64,000 bases of DNA from Certhia americana (GCA_018697195.1 CM031857.1:51233471-51297470); one strand, 5' to 3'. Counted from the stretch's first letter, positions 47,251-61,431 are shown. Made by a program: numbers and translations. Notes: generated by a model from the sequence alone, not told the origin.

Positions 47251-49904
47251 TACCCTCCTAATTATACAACATTTTGCAAAAGAGCACAGTGTTTCTGACA
47301 TTCATTCTGTAACTGTTCTTTGAATGCATCACATGAGGTTTTGTCATTCTTGATTCCCTACTGTTAGAAAGCATCAACAGCTGCTAGGCACCTTCAAAGC
47401 TGATCTAATATGAATTTGTCTTCTTTTGATAAGCTCAAGGATTGTGCAAGTTCCTTGGTTTGTATAGAGGGACCTTTTTCCAACTTGTCATTCCAGGGTG
47501 TATGACATGAGGAAAGGTTCTATAATCCTTATGCTGAATTTTAATGATTTATATGCAACTACTCTTGTGAATAGTTCCAAATAGTTCAACACATGTATGT
47601 TTGAGTAAATGGTGTAAGGATTAAATAATCTGGTTGAAAATATCTCTTCTTACATACATATGTTATTTAATAATAGTATCATATTCTCTGAAAAATTTAT
47701 ATTCAACTTTTATTCTCTACTTAAAAATTCAACTCTGAAAGTTTACAAATTATTTTTCATTTCACCCTTGAGATTAGCAGCTTTCCTTTTAAATCATGAC
47801 CTAAGTATTTCCTTCGTATCTCAAGATCATGCCCCCACTGACTCTTCTGTCATGGGAGCTGCTTTGGCACGAGAGCAACTTCCTCCAGGCCCAGCTAGAG
47901 GTTTGAGTTCAGGCTACTCAGCACTGCTCAGAATTGAGACCATACATAAGTTAAATTGTTAATTCTTTTGGTTCAGTGGCAAACACCTTCTTCAAGACAT
48001 TTTAAAAATAAGGTGATGAGAACAACAAAATCTGTTGCTCACAAATTTAGATCACTTAGAGTGTTCACAAGTACCCAGAATCCTGTTCAAAGCCTCAAGA
48101 CACTTTTGCCTTTCTAATACACATAGTCCTTAAGAAATACTGACATCTGCTGTCAATATGGGACTGGAATTATCCTGGTAGGAGGTTTTGTCTAGCTTAC
48201 TACATTCTGCACCTCAGATGACCCCAAGATTTTCTGTGCTTCCGAGTATATTATTTCTCCTGGAACAAAAAATGCCAGCTGTTAGTAGAAATGAGTATAA
48301 CTTGGGGAGTAATTTGAAAACAATTTGGAACAGTTTCCTTTGTTGTCATTGACCTAGGACTACATGAGAATTGGTAATGATCAGATAGAGTTTTGTGTTG
48401 ATTTCTAGCTAATGGCTCATATAAAGAGACAGTTGGGTTTTGCAGTCCCTTTTTAGATTAAAGCAAGTGTTCACCAAATCACATCAATAATAGGAAGTTA
48501 TCATGAATAAACAAGAAGACAATCAACATGCAGAGTTTTCTAGGTTTTTATAAGTTAAAATAAATGCTTGGATGAGTAGATAAACATAAAAGAAATAAAG
48601 AGAATAAGTAAAATAAAGGTTCAGGGCATCATCAGGGGTCTTTTTTGAAAGCCTCCATTTCTGCTGATCAAAGATATATACTTTAACTTACCTACATATA
48701 AGAATCTCTTTTTTTAGTGTCACTATTCGTACTTGCTCACTAATATTTGTGTGGGGTTTAGCTTTGGGCAGTTTGGTTAAGCATCTAGCCAAAGGTCATC
48801 TGGGATTTCCTTACAGTGGAATAAGATAGACTTCTTCAACAAGATGTCTACGAAAGAGTTGAGAATCTTTTGCTGTATATGCCCAGGGTTTTCTACTTTC
48901 TCTCTACTGTAATGCCTATAACTAAGTAAAATGAGTTTTGAATGAAAACTGTCATTGTGGCTTGGCTTTCCGAACATGTAACACTATCCAGAGGTTGGAA
49001 CTGGCTTGCTCTTTAGGTTTTGGTGGCTGTGTCATAAAGTGAAATAATCATGTTTGGTTACTGGGCTGCTTATCATTAAGATATTATAGATTGCTTTTAC
49101 TAAAAAATATTCATGAAAAGATTTATTTTTCTAAATGAAAAATATTTCTAAGTAATTTGTCACTGTTCACTTACTCCTTATTGCATGCCTTGACATGTCC
49201 TAAGTGAAATGTATTTCATTCTCGAAGACAATCATGTAAGAGCATATTTGGGTGCATTGGCAGTAGGAAGGCCAGTAATTCCTCTTATATTATAAATACT
49301 TGAAATAACTTTGCTAAGGTCATAAAAAGGCAGCACAGATTTCAAATACTTATGCAATAGTTGTTCGGGTTTTTTAAGGTTCATGAAATTATGAATATCT
49401 ATTTGATTTGCCTTCATTTTTCCCACTGTTTGGAGTATTCCATACCTTACAATTTTTTTCATGGCTTTCAGTTATAGCAAACTTTGAAGAGACAGAACAA
49501 AAATATGCAGTCACTGAGTTTTATTAATTCCTCATTTCATTCTTCAATCAACAATTACAATAAATATTTTTTTTAATTTTATTTAAATTGTAGATTATGT
49601 TACATTATTTGTCTTGACAGAGAACTAACTACATTGAAAAATCAGTAAATCAGAGGTGATTGAAGGATTTTAACACATAGAGTGGAGTGAAAAAAGTCAC
49701 ACATGCATTTTTAGTTTAAAATGCCAGCTTGTGATCTACCTTTAATATTCTTGAAATATCACAAAATATTCCTCCTCAAATGAAATACTGATTGGTGTTG
49801 TCAATGGACAACCTCCTCTCTCTGATGTTCTGTGTCTCCTATTCTCTGCTTATTACATGCCATTGGTGCAAAGTTCAGTTCTGTCCCATTAGGTTCCCCC
49901 TAAG
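47251..49904. other. unannotated AT-rich DNA
   Basis: No gene or repeat was recognised, and open frames are 100 codons or shorter (47660-47962). Confidence 0.5.
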
Positions 49905-50543
49905 ACAAAGGTGCCCAAGTGTGCTTGAGCCCAGGAGGCCAAATACATCCTGGACTGTATCCAAGGCAGTGTGGGCAGCAGGTCAAGGGAAGGGATTCTG
50001 CCCTTCTGCTCTGCTCTGGTGACATCACACCTGCAGTGCTTCATCCACATATGGGAAGGGAATGGGAAAAGGGCATGGGAAAAACCTGTTGGAGTGGGCC
50101 CAGAGGAGGGACACAAAAGCATTCAGAAAGCTGAAACATCTGTCCTATGAGGAAAAGTTGGGAGAGTTGGGGTTGCTAAACCTGAAGAAGTGAAGGCTCC
50201 AGGGATACCACATGGCAGCCTTCCAGTACCCAAAGGGGGCCTGTAAGAAAGGTAGAAACAAATTTTTAGCAGACCTGCAACTGACAGGACAAAGGTTTTA
50301 AAGTGGAAGAGACTAGGTTTAGACTGAGCACAAGGAAGAAACTTTTACAGTGAGGATAATGCAACACAGAAACATGTTGTCTGGAGAAGCTGTGGATGCC
50401 CCATTCCTGAAAGTGTTTAAAGTGTTAAAAGTAAGGTTGGACTGGGCTTTGGTGCAACCTGGTCTAGTGAAAGATGTCTGTATCCATGGCAGGGAGCTGG
50501 GCTAAGTCCCTTACAACCCAAACCGTTTCATGGTTCTGTGGAC
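49905..50543 (+). mobile_element. CR1 retrotransposon, C-terminal ORF2 plus 3' end
   Basis: The copy begins in the C-terminal part of ORF2, with the peptide block KYILDCIQGSVGSRSREGIL encoded at about 49942-50001. It then shows the CR1 landmarks CCTGAAGAAGTGAAGGCTCC, CCCAAAGGGGGCCTGTAAG, TTACAGTGAGGATAATGCAA, GAAGCTGTGGATGCCCCATT, and the 3' end ACAACCCAAACCGTTTCATG followed by GTTCTGTGG at 50543. It is 5'-truncated in the usual CR1 way and has in-frame stops. Confidence 0.93.
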
Positions 50544-51744
50544 ATCTTAATGTGAGAATGAAGGAAAAATAGACTGGGGAGATAATTTTGTCATCATGAA
50601 AAGGGCCACAACCATGTTACCTGGAGTGATGGGTAGAACTCTACACAGCTGCAGAATGTCTGGCATTACCTTTGTGAAGAAAAGGGATAATGTTCCATAA
50701 GAGACTTGTTTCATTGTCTCAGAAAGATGTTTTCCATCAGATTTGTCTCCATTCCTTGTGAAGCCTTTATCTTCTGTGATGCAGGCAGCTAGATTAATTC
50801 TATAACACACATTCATTTTCTCAACTATGCATCTCAGACGTTGAGCACTGAGATAAAGAAATGGCCAGCAATGTCAAAGACAAGTATTGGAAGAGTGAAA
50901 ATGAAAGAACCATCTCTTCTTTGCAGGCTGAGTAAAAATATGATAGAAGTGAGGAAAAAGATCATATGTATGTGGGAGTACAGTAACAGTTACATATGGC
51001 TGAAAAGAGTGGACTGACAAGAAAGTGAAGAAACAGAATTATACTAAGAGCACTGCAGGAAAAAAAAAAAGAAGTTTAGTATTAGGGAGTAGATGACTCA
51101 AATCATTGAGCATTTGTGGAAGAACAGGAAGAAGATTGATATTAATATGGAAAAGTTGAGGATAAAAGAGAAAAATACAGGTTGCTAATGGGTGGTTGTC
51201 ACACTTAGGTAATCCAGAGGTCTTCTGTGGTTGCACCTCTAATAGCAAATTAAACAGTGTTTAGCAACATTCCTGGGTGCTAACAATATTATTATATATG
51301 TTAGAACTATTTACATGGTCCTTGGAATAGGTTTTATGCATTTGCTAGTCCAATAATTTACCACACATCAAGCACGATTCTCAGTAGGCTGTCTTCATGC
51401 ACACACCCTGTTTTGGAGATAAAAATATTTCATCAAGTCTGTATGAGGTGTTTCGTTTCAGATTGTGGTCCTGAGCACATTTCTTTTACCATTGTAGATA
51501 TAAACAATCCATCTTGTTCTGAGGAGTAGCAGTGGAGTGGTTTTTCTTCCAAAACCCTGAAAAATGTCGGTTTAGCCACAGGTAAACACATAGGAAAGGG
51601 TCCAGGAGGCAGGTTCCCTGAGAAAAACCCAAATAGTCATGGCATACACACAGCAATCTGTTTTGCCAAATGGCATAGGAGAGAGTTGCAGTTTCCCAAA
51701 TGTCAGAGGGAGATGATGCAACTGTTCTGGTGTAAGGGCTGTGC
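50544..51744. other. unannotated DNA
   Basis: No gene or repeat was recognised beyond a short A run near 51060-51070. Confidence 0.5.
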
Positions 51745-51815
51745 TGCTGTTTAGGCAGTTGGACTAGATGATTGCTCTATGTCCCTTACAAGTGAACCAT
51801 TCTAATGTAATGGAC
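51745..51815 (+). mobile_element. CR1 3'-tail remnant
   Basis: The phrase GGCAGTTGGACTAGATGATT followed by TATGTCCCTTACAAGTGAAC and CATTCTAATG matches the last 60-70 bases of CR1. Homology upstream of about 51745 is not clear. Confidence 0.65.
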
Positions 51816-52704
51816 ACTGAAGAGGCAGCCCTACAGTCATGCAAAGATTTTCTTCCACCCTAAGCAAATAAAATGTGGTTCTTTTCCCTCCTTATTATTC
51901 CAGAACTCAATTTCTTTCAAAGCCTTCAATTTTATCACTGTGGGTAGTCTTGCATGCTGGGTGTACACTTACAAGGACCCTAGGAATAGGGGAATGTGCA
52001 TGAAACCACTTTTTGCTCTATTCTTTTCTACATAACTTCACCTGCAGTTTTCAGCAGCTCTTTCACGTAGGCATAAAGGAAGGCTGAGTCAAAGAATTAA
52101 ATGCATTTTATTCTTCACAGCGTGTAAAGCATGTGATTAGAAAGAAAAGGGCCTATTTGAGGTCACAGATTGCAGAGGAAAACAGCATTTACTCTCAGCC
52201 CACAAAAGGTCTTGATTTTGATTGACTTAATTTGAACCCCTAAGGTTCTGGGGGAGAAGTAGAGTTCAGTTTCCTTTGTTTTGTTTTGGGGGTTTTTAAA
52301 GAGCTAGTTCCCACAGAGTCATTTTGAATATTACAGAGAAAAGGTTAAAAAGCTTTTTTCAAAGACTCTATTTGTTCCATAATGAAAATATATGAGCATT
52401 CAAAGCTCAATTAGCTCTACCCTTTAAAAGCATTTTCCAAAAGGACTCTTTACAAGAGCTAAAGAAGTACTCTTTTCCTCTTTTTACACCAGGATTATCC
52501 TATTCACTTTAAGGAATTTACAGACTAGGTATGTAGAAAAAATATATGAGGGGAGAATTTTAATTTAGCTGTTTACCCTAGATTACAAAATCCTGTGTTG
52601 CACAGACTCCTAGATCTCCCCATTTCTCTAAGACAGGATAAATAGGCACATCCTTAAGGTGCTGAGATAATGCTCAAAAAAAGTTAGGCAAGGATCCCTA
52701 TACA
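51816..52704. other. unannotated AT-rich DNA
   Basis: No gene or repeat was recognised. Confidence 0.5.
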
Positions 52705-53490
52705 TTTAGAATCATAAAAACATTTAGGTTGCAAAAGAACTTCTAGATCATCAAAGGCAACTGTTAACCCAGCACTGCCAATTCCACCACTAAACCATGT
52801 CCCTCAGTGCCACATCTACACTCCTTTTAAATGTCTCCAGGGATGGTGACTCTGCCACTTCCCTGGGAAGCCTTTTACAATGCTTGATAACCCTCTCCAT
52901 GAAGGAACTTTTCCTAATAAAGTCTAAACCATCCTTGTTGAAACTTGAGGCCATTTCTGCATGTCCTGCTACTTGATACTTGGAAGAAGAGACAAACTCC
53001 CACTTTTCTGCAACATCCTTTCAGGCAGTCGTAGAAAACAATGAGGTCTTTCTTCTCTGTAATTCTTTTTCTCCAGACTAAACTTTCCCTGGTCACTCAG
53101 CCACTCCTCATAAGATTTGTACTCAAGACCCTTCACCAGCTCCATTGCCCTCCTCTAGACATGCTCCAGTACCTCAATGTCCTTCTGGTATTGAGGGCCT
53201 TAGACCTGAGTGCAGGATTTGAGGTGTGGCCTCACCAGTGCCAAGTACAGGGGGACAATCCCTGCCCTGGTGCTGCTGGTCACACTATCCCTGATACAGG
53301 CCAAGATGACATTGGCTGTCTTGGCCACATGGGCACACTGCTGGCTAATGTTCAGCAGCTGCTGACCCACAGCTCTGAATCCTTTTCTGCTGGGCAGCTT
53401 TCCAGTGCCTCTTCCTCCAGCCTATAGTCCCGCCTGGGGTTGTTATGGCCAGAGTACTTGTTGCCCTGTATGTGCAAAATTAAATGCATC
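52705..53490 (-). mobile_element. CR1 retrotransposon, C-terminal ORF2 plus 3' end
   Basis: The plus-strand text starts with a decayed reverse-complement tail AGAATCATAAAAACATTTAG at about 52707. It continues through the CR1 3' region and C-terminal ORF2 on the minus strand. Minus-strand peptide blocks include KKDLIVFYDCLKGCCRKVGV and SSSRTCRNGLKF at 52914-53096, the counterpart of the LRGD..IYNFLEGG and RGNSLK blocks of the copy at 39060. The right boundary is gradual at about 53470-53500. The 128-codon plus-strand frame at 53041-53427 is its antisense shadow. Confidence 0.92.
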
Positions 53491-56400
53491 AACTCAGAAC
53501 ATGTTACACTGTAAATATTGGACGAGGCTGTTGGGGAGCAAATGAAGAAAAAACTACTTTGCATACAAATCTTGAGATTTTTCAGCCACCTTCTCCCTAA
53601 GGGTCATATTTCCCATCTTAGGACACCTATTCAATTCATCAGTTAAATTAATTTATTTAGGCAATATAAGGATCAGTAGGTGGTGGAAGTTTGCAAATCA
53701 GGTTATATTATGCACTGGAGCATAGCCTACCCTCAGGATCTCACTCCCTTTTAATACACAATCACCCTGCACTAACAGCACCACACTGCCTTCCACAGTT
53801 TTGTTGGTTTATTCCTCTAATCACTGAATCCTCTCTGCAAGTTCAATGGTTTGTTTTAAAAGTTGGTGTTACATGATCAGATTGTGCACCTTTCCTCTTT
53901 TCCTCTCAAGATGTTCCTAACCAACCTTGGACCTTGAATCTGCTGGGTTCAAGAGTGTACTCCACAAGGTGAGACACATTTCATGGCAGAAATTTCAATT
54001 TAGTCTGTCAGACTCATGCCGAGCTCTGTACTGAAATGCCTTTTACTATTTATTTATTATATCTCTAAAAAGTATTAAATTTTGTAATGAAATAGATGAA
54101 GAAAATGTCTTGAAAACATAATTTTAGAAAAGAAGCAAAAAAAAAAAAGCAACTTAGGAGATTGAATTGCTGTATCTTTTTTAGTATGCCATTGGAAGTT
54201 TTCTCTATAAAATAAAGTATGTTTATCTAAATCAGAGATATAGACAATTTAGGTAGATTTGTCTCATTTTGAACTATTGCATTAATGGAAATCATGTTCT
54301 GTTGTTCACGCCTTCTAGTTCCTGGAACAGCTAAGGACATATTGTAATAAAAGATTTCATACCACACACCTCTCAACAGGTGTCAAGCGGGGCAGTTTAC
54401 AAAGTAAGGAAAGCATAAACAGGGCAAGGGCTTTTATGCCATGACTAAATGAATCTTTAGACAAAGTGTTTTAAAAGCATGAGGACAGCTGAGTGCTGAG
54501 TAAATTTGCATTTGAAAATGTGCCCATTTATTCTCTTCCTTCAGTTCTTCAGATACAATGAGTCAGGCCAAATGCTGACGTAAATGAAATCCAGGCCACT
54601 CAATTCAGAGCATCCCACAGGTGAAGGCTGTGCTAAGCCAACAGTGCTGGGAAGTTAATTAGAAGCTGGATCCAGCAAATACTTAGTCATAATTTCTCCA
54701 GGAGAATTGTGGACTGGAGGACTCAAAATAGCATGGACAGATGCTGTCTTCTGGATCAAGCAGTGTGATTTTGGCCTATTTCAGCTGCTCCTTATTTATC
54801 ACCTTTTGGAGATTTCTTGTTCTGTAGCTTTTTTGATCTCTCAAGGGCTGCATTGAAGTGGTTTCTAAAGTGCACCAGGCATGCTCAAAACAGGAAAAGG
54901 AACATTGAAATGGCACTGATGCCAAGGTTTTGTTTTCCCTCCCTAGGTCTGTCAGGTAACTTCACACATTTTTTAAAATGCATGTATATATATTTATATA
55001 TTGTGAATGTTGTGCAAGGAACAAAATTTTGATGGCGCTCCTGAAGTAATTTAGCATCATGACCTTAAAAACACAACTTTCTCATAAATGTGCTCTCATT
55101 TGAAAAGTACTGAGAAGGGATTAAGACAAAAAAACCCATCAAATGAGTATCTCAACATGATTATTGTCATTGACAGGACAAGATGTTTGACACTGAAGCA
55201 CACTGAAATGATGACTTGTTTTCATTTTAAAATCTTCCTTTCGAAGAAAATGCAGGTTTTTTCAACTTACACTACTCAAAAGTAATCGCAGGACTCACAC
55301 AATAACAGACCTAAGCAGTAATTGCAGCTAACATTTACATGAATTGCCAGTACCTCACTGAAAGCAAGTGAGAAACCCCTTCACTGAGCATCCTGTGCTA
55401 GGCATTGGCAACTCCTAGGGTAGGGATGACTTTCATTAAATTCACAGCTCTGAAGGTTGGGGAAAAAAACCCACTTAATTCCTTATTTCTTAATGGTCTA
55501 TTGTAATGCAGAAGCCAGATAAGAAAAAGAATCATAGATGCCTTTTCCACATGCTTGTGATAGAATATCTTAGTTTTGTTTCCATATGTATAAGGAAAGA
55601 CTATCTGAAATTTATACACAGCCTAATGTTTTGAAAGATGACTCTGCATACAAGTTAGATGCTGTAGTTATCAACAAGATCCACCAGGAATCTGAATGCA
55701 AACACATAATAAATTGAGACAGATCATCATAAGTTCTTCTCAGTAAAAAGAACTTTTCTGTCAGTCCACATGCTGAAAAGTTGGTATTACAATAATGAAC
55801 ATTACTTAACACTGGAGTATATTTAAATTATTCAAACTCTGCATTTTCGTAATACCCATATCAGATTCCCTAGTTTTAACCATTTTTTTCACTATCCAGT
55901 AACAACTGAAGAGTTAAAATGCAGTATTATTATGATATGTACCTTAGTCAATTCTTCCAAAACTTCATATGTACAATGGATCTCTTTAAATATTCCATTA
56001 CCTCACTAGAGGGGACTTGCTTCTAGAAACATGGAGCGAAATGTTACAAGTAATTAAATGAAAATTACTTATTTGGTTATTACAGATTGGTAGTGAAATT
56101 TGTGTCAGTTTTGAACACGGGATGGACTTATTTTAAGAGATGCTCAGCATCTGATGTTCTTTGGTGCCTACAAGAACTGCATTAATGATAGCTGCCTACT
56201 CAAACAAATGTTGGAGGACTGTGAACCATTACTTATATTTAGGTTGTAACTTTTAGCAGAAATATGTGGGTGATACAAAGGAAAAGTTGTTCTAAAGATA
56301 TCATAGAACAAGTACAGATTTTCTGATGCACTAGCAGATTCTGGATCACTTTGTTTTAGATGGATTTCTGTCAGAAATGATTTAGGCATATCCTGATGGG

Positions 56401-56569
56401 TAGGATGGAATTACCTATACTACCTGTATTCCTTGCAGTTTTATAATACTACAGATAAGAGAATAAACATTTGGGGTTGGGATAAGAGTAGAATTGTCCA
56501 GTTTCCTCTGAAAAATAAAATTAAGTGGTTTAATGGTTTAATTTAGAAATAATGACATTTCATCCCAGT
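53491..56569. other. unannotated AT-rich DNA
   Basis: No gene, LTR or CR1 signature was recognised, and open frames are 76 codons or shorter. Confidence 0.5.
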
Positions 56570-57990
56570 ATACTGAAAGATCTGACTGATGTTGTTGAGA
56601 GATCTCTCTCACTTATTTATCAATGGTCTTGGGAATATGCAGAGGCTCCAGATGACAGGAAGCTAGCAAATGTTATTCGAATCTTCAAGAGGGCAAGAAA
56701 GAAAACCTTAGTAATTATAAGCCTGTCAGTGTCACTTCAGTGCCTGGTAAAATTATGGAGAAGATTGTTGGGAGAATTATTGAAAAACACTTGAAAGACA
56801 TCATGCTGTCATCACTCTAAAGTTAGCATAGGTTCATTAAGGCAAAATTACGCTTCACTAACTTAATTTCCTTTTATGACAGGGTTACCTGACTAGTGGA
56901 TACAGAGAAGGTACCAGCATAGTTGGGGGTTCTTTAGGTTTTTTTTTTTTCTGTGGGGGTATTTTTTGTTGTTGTTTGTTTGTTTGTTTGTTTGGAAAGG
57001 CTTTTTCTTTCTTTCTTTCATGGTTCCCTTCTATAAAACTATCCAGTCATGTGCACAATACAATGTGTGGCCAATTGGCTGAAGAGTTGGACCTGAAAAG
57101 TGTTGGAGGCATAGGTTAAAAAGCAGAGGTTAGTGAGGACATTGGAAATTGCTCAAGTGACCTTGCAAATGGGAATAACTATTGATTAGCCTGTGTGAGC
57201 AGCAGGCCAGGATCTTCTAGCATGGTCCCTGCTTAACAGTGCCTGTGCATCTACCTGTGACCCTCTGCCCAGGTATTGCTTTACCTGGTTATCAAGGTAA
57301 CAAAAATAAATTTACACTATCCATTCTAGCCACAAATTAGTGGTTGTCCCAACTGCCTGCCTGTGTTGACTCACACAAAGAGTTACAGTAAATGGGGAAA
57401 CTTGGTTGGTGGTCAGTCACTAGAGGTGTTCTCCAGGGCTCAATTTTATGGCAAGTTCCTATCAGCATTTTCATCTGACCTGGATGCTAGAATTTAATGC
57501 ACACTAATCTAAATTAGGAGGATTAAATTACTTCCTCAAGGATAGAGTCCCTTACAGAGAGACCTTCCGGGCTAAAGGGCTGGGCAGTCACCGACCACAC
57601 AGATTTAATCAAGTGCAAATGCCAGATCCTGCATGTGGAATGGTGTAGTCCTGCATGTAGGTATAAACTGTGGGCAAAAAATGGGAGGGCAACCCTGCAG
57701 AAAGAAGTTCTGGCAAGTTCAGTACAAGTTAAGAATGTGTCCTGTCCAATGGGCCAACTGTATCCTGTGGTACATTAGTCCCATTATAGCTCACCAGCTG
57801 TAAGAAGTGATTTTCACACTGTAATCAGCATTGTTGCAGATTCACCTAAAGTATTGTGTGCATCTTGATTTCCAAAATACAGGATGCATTTAAAATATTA
57901 GAATGTACCCAGTTTTTCAAGTTGTCCTGTAAGGAGTCAATTATCCTTGTGGATCCTTTCAAACTCAGGATAGTCTATGATTCTATGCAT
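56570..57990 (+). mobile_element. old, heavily decayed CR1 with interrupted ORF2
   Basis: The first block (about 56570-56915) encodes the start of the reverse transcriptase. DDRKLANVIRIFKRARKK is followed in another frame by VPGKIMEKIVGRIIEKHLKD. A second block from about 57370 includes GTCAGTCACTAGAGGTGTTC and CTCCAGGGCTCAATTTTATG, the reverse-transcriptase segment before the catalytic motif. It is followed by the FNQVKCQIL-like region near 57610-57640 and the C-terminal region. The end is recognisable as AGTCTATGATTCTATG near 57970-57990. About 450 bp between the blocks (56916-57365), including a T run and a TTTG repeat, does not match CR1 and is longer than expected for the missing segment. 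Many stops and frameshifts mark it as one of the oldest copies here. Confidence 0.82.
56968..56994. repeat. (TTTG)n microsatellite
   Basis: GTTGTTG followed by five TTTG units, inside the interruption of the decayed CR1. Confidence 0.92.
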
Positions 57991-58773
57991 CCTGGAAACT
58001 GGGGTAGGAGGGAATACATTTGCCAAGAAAACATAGAAGAAGAATTAATACTTTTAAATGACAGTATGTACTTCAATTTTGAAACAAATAGCATGGTTTA
58101 TTGCCTGAATTTTTCACTATGCATTTTTGAAAATTTTAAACATATGTATGTTCAGAAAAATGCATTTATGAAACACTTAAGTGTACTAATTAAAAATCTT
58201 CTCCAGCCTCATTTTGTGATAATGGTATGAACTACTTCTATGCATCTGGAATAGAAATTTGCTCAAAAAGTTGAAAGGAAAAAAAACTTCACAACATAAA
58301 GCCACACCCAAATTGTTTTCTGTGAATAGTAAGTTAAATATATATCTCTGTCTTAGAACAGATTTCACTTTATTCTTTACTGTTTGAATTTCTTATACAA
58401 AGCCTTAAAGCAGAACTTATTCTTAATTTATTGCTTTTTACATGTATTCTCAGAATTCTTTTTATTATATTCACCTAGATACAATTTAGGTTTGTGATTT
58501 ACTGTCAAATTCATTATTTAGTATTTTGTGCTTTGCAATGTAATGGTGTAGAGTTGATGTCAAAATTGTGTTGATTGCACTGTATTTTCCTAAGTATTAT
58601 GTATTTCAATCTATTTTTAAGTATGCATGAATATATGTAAAACTCTTAGAAATATTCTTTTGTACTTTCTTATTTGACAAGTGTTTCTTATGAAATATTC
58701 CATTTAGGTAATTGAAATGGATTTTAAGGAAGAAGTGATTTATTTATACTCATAAAAAATAGCAATTCACTTT
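57991..58773. other. unannotated very AT-rich DNA
   Basis: A 124-codon plus-strand frame (57856-58230) begins inside the CR1 tail and runs into AT-rich unique DNA. It has no recognisable domain and is taken as chance. Confidence 0.5.
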
Positions 58774-58790
58774 CCCCCCCTCCCCCCCCC
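58774..58790. repeat. poly-C run (C7 T C9)
   Basis: A C-rich run in strongly AT-rich surroundings, followed about 70 bases later by a run of about 14 T (58859-58872). Confidence 0.93.
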
Positions 58791-58872
58791 ATTAATTATG
58801 TTTCCTAGTGCACCCACTTTGAAGAGAAAAAAATCCAAACTTTTGAGCATTATATTGCTTTTTTTTTTTTTT

Positions 58873-61431
58873 AATTTAACTTTACTTTTGGGCTACCTTA
58901 CTGAGTTCTGGTCATAAATTAAATAAATGTAAATAAATTATGCATCAAACTAAAACATCATAGTTGTGTGAAAAAGAACCTATTGTGGCATGTGTTTCTT
59001 AATGGGCTAGTCAAGTTTGGAAGCACCACTGTGTTTGCTTTTAACTGAAGATGCAAAACACGGTTTTTAATTAAACTCCGTTAGGATAGATTTAGTATTA
59101 ACAACCTGCGGAGACAGTTAATCTGTGATATATCACAGAAGTGAATAAAGATACTGCCTTGCATTACAAAAAATGTTCTAGAGAACGGTGCAGTGGGAAA
59201 GCTTAAGTCATTAAGCCTACCATCATCTGCATATAAAGCATACCCATCATCTTTCTTCTACTAGACCTTGAAGACCTATTCAACCCACCTGAGCATATTC
59301 TCAAACAAATCTATAACATGAAGATAATACATTTCCACACAACAGTAACAGAACAGATTGTCTAGCAGAGAGCAGGAGATAATTCAGCAGTCTTTTCTTT
59401 AGACAAATGAACCAACTTGCCATTAGAAATGTTTTATTGCTTTAGCTCATTGGCAGAGTTTTCTGTTCGTGCCACAGAGTTCATTTTCCTCATAAACCTC
59501 AGATCTGGCTAGGCTAATGAAAGCTCCAAACCCCTGAAAATATATAAAACCCTTACATTATATCCTAACTGACTTCAAAACAAAAAAAAAACCACAGTAA
59601 AACTAGAACTATGGATATTTGGACACACAAGTATCCAAGCATATACTTCTTCTTGTCTTATTACTTGTTACCTGGGAGAAGAGAAAGAACCTTGCCTCAC
59701 TATACCCTCCTTTTAGGTAGTTCTAGAGAGAAGTAAAGTCTACCCTCTTTTTCTCCAGACATGAGAAAATGTAATGGGAAACTGCTTATTAAACTGTTTT
59801 TCTTTTAATTAAGTGTATTTTTATTTTATCTATAAAGGGATCTTTATTCTCTGTTTGTGAACTAGTACTCTGAATTAATCAATTTCTTTTGTGTGGAAAA
59901 GAAATTATTACTTTTGACAAAATGCATTACATTTTTGTATTTTATTTCATAAATTTTCATGGCATGCTCATATACAATATTTATGCTTTGTATAATGAAA
60001 CATTCTGTAAAGATTTTATTTGCAACAAAACTTTATTAGCAGTCAGAAATAAATTTATCTCATTGACTTTCCTGTATGTCAGTCCACCAACAGGAAAAGG
60101 CAGCTACACTTTAGTGGTAATTCAAATATTATAATTACATTCTTTATACTTATCCATCATCATCTATTTTCACCTCTGCATCTGTAGTGCTTTGTGAAAT
60201 GCCCTTTCCCATCCAGATGTTTGCTAGACTGAATGCTTAAATAATGAACTGCATTAAAAATACTTTTGGAGTTGATTTATTGCAATATTCACATAAAGTG
60301 GCAACAGAGGAGAGGAAGAAAGGAAATGAAGTGATTAATTATATGTACTTCAGAGGTGAATGCTCCTATTTTCTCCATCTAATTGTTACTTCCACAAAAT
60401 TCAAAAAAGGCTCTTAAACTGGATTAACACAAAGACACATTTCTGACTAAATAAAGCTTTTTATGGTCTTTCTGACATTTTATACTTTTTCTGTCAATGC
60501 AGGCAGTCCAGTGTTCATGGGTGTGCTATGCCCAGGTTGGAATTTGGGCATATCTCTTTTATGAGTGAAGAACTGATTTTTTAAATATATGCGATGAAGA
60601 TACCAAAACCTCAGACAGTCTTTATAAATTTCTTGAATTCCCAGTACAGCAACAGAAGATGCAGTAATTTAATTTCAAATTAAGAGTTTAAAATGGGTCT
60701 TCATGACACTGTTTCTATATCAGAAGCATTATGTTGATTAAATTGTGTAAGTATGCTGTAAGTGATTCTTACCAAATGAAGGTAAGTTGTAGAAGCTGGA
60801 GAGAACTCCATTAATGCAGGGACACAGAAGAGTAGGAAAAAACCATTTTGAAATCAGGCTGATTTGTTCCTGATATATCTTTTGTTGTGACAAGGGATCA
60901 TTTTGAAGTTATCTGGCATGCAGGTTTCCAAGGACCAAAGAACAAAACTTCAACAAAAATATAAGAAAGAGGCTCCTTCCTGCATATTTCTCTGTGTGTG
61001 TATTTCCTCAGGAAATGGTTTGGTCACACATTCATTGATACCCCTGAAGATTGTTAGGCACTGGAGGAATTGGCAGCCTGAATAAAAATCCTCAAAAATA
61101 GCACATCAAATTTCTTGCTTTCATTTTATGATTAAAATCCAACAGAAACAGAATATTCCTTGACATGTCATTGTGGTTAAGGGAGAAAAGACCCCATTGA
61201 GAAAAAGGTTATCATAAAACAGCACCATGCTTTTACAGGTTCTGTTAAAGAACTGACCTGAGGTGAGCGAAGACACAACTCCAGATCAACAATTGCCATC
61301 AGATTGTAGATGAAAATGGAGTGAAAAACTGAAATGCAGATCTTTCCAATGCTAAATAAATGAAGTTTTCCTAATAATAAAGTAGGATCTTTCACCCACA
61401 TGGGCAGTAGGGTACTCTGTACAGTTAATCA
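58873..61431. other. unannotated AT-rich DNA
   Basis: No gene or repeat was recognised. The part at about 59040-59260 keeps a few CpG sites and looks non-repetitive, so it could be conserved, but nothing here proves it. Confidence 0.5.

Noticed and set aside
53041..53427. 128-codon plus-strand open frame
   Set aside because: Antisense shadow of the minus-strand CR1 at 52705-53490.
59440..59475. A-box-like TAGCTCATTGG and B-box-like GTTCGTGCC suggesting a tRNA or SINE
   Set aside because: Box spacing of about 22 bases is too short for a tRNA and no cloverleaf arms pair.
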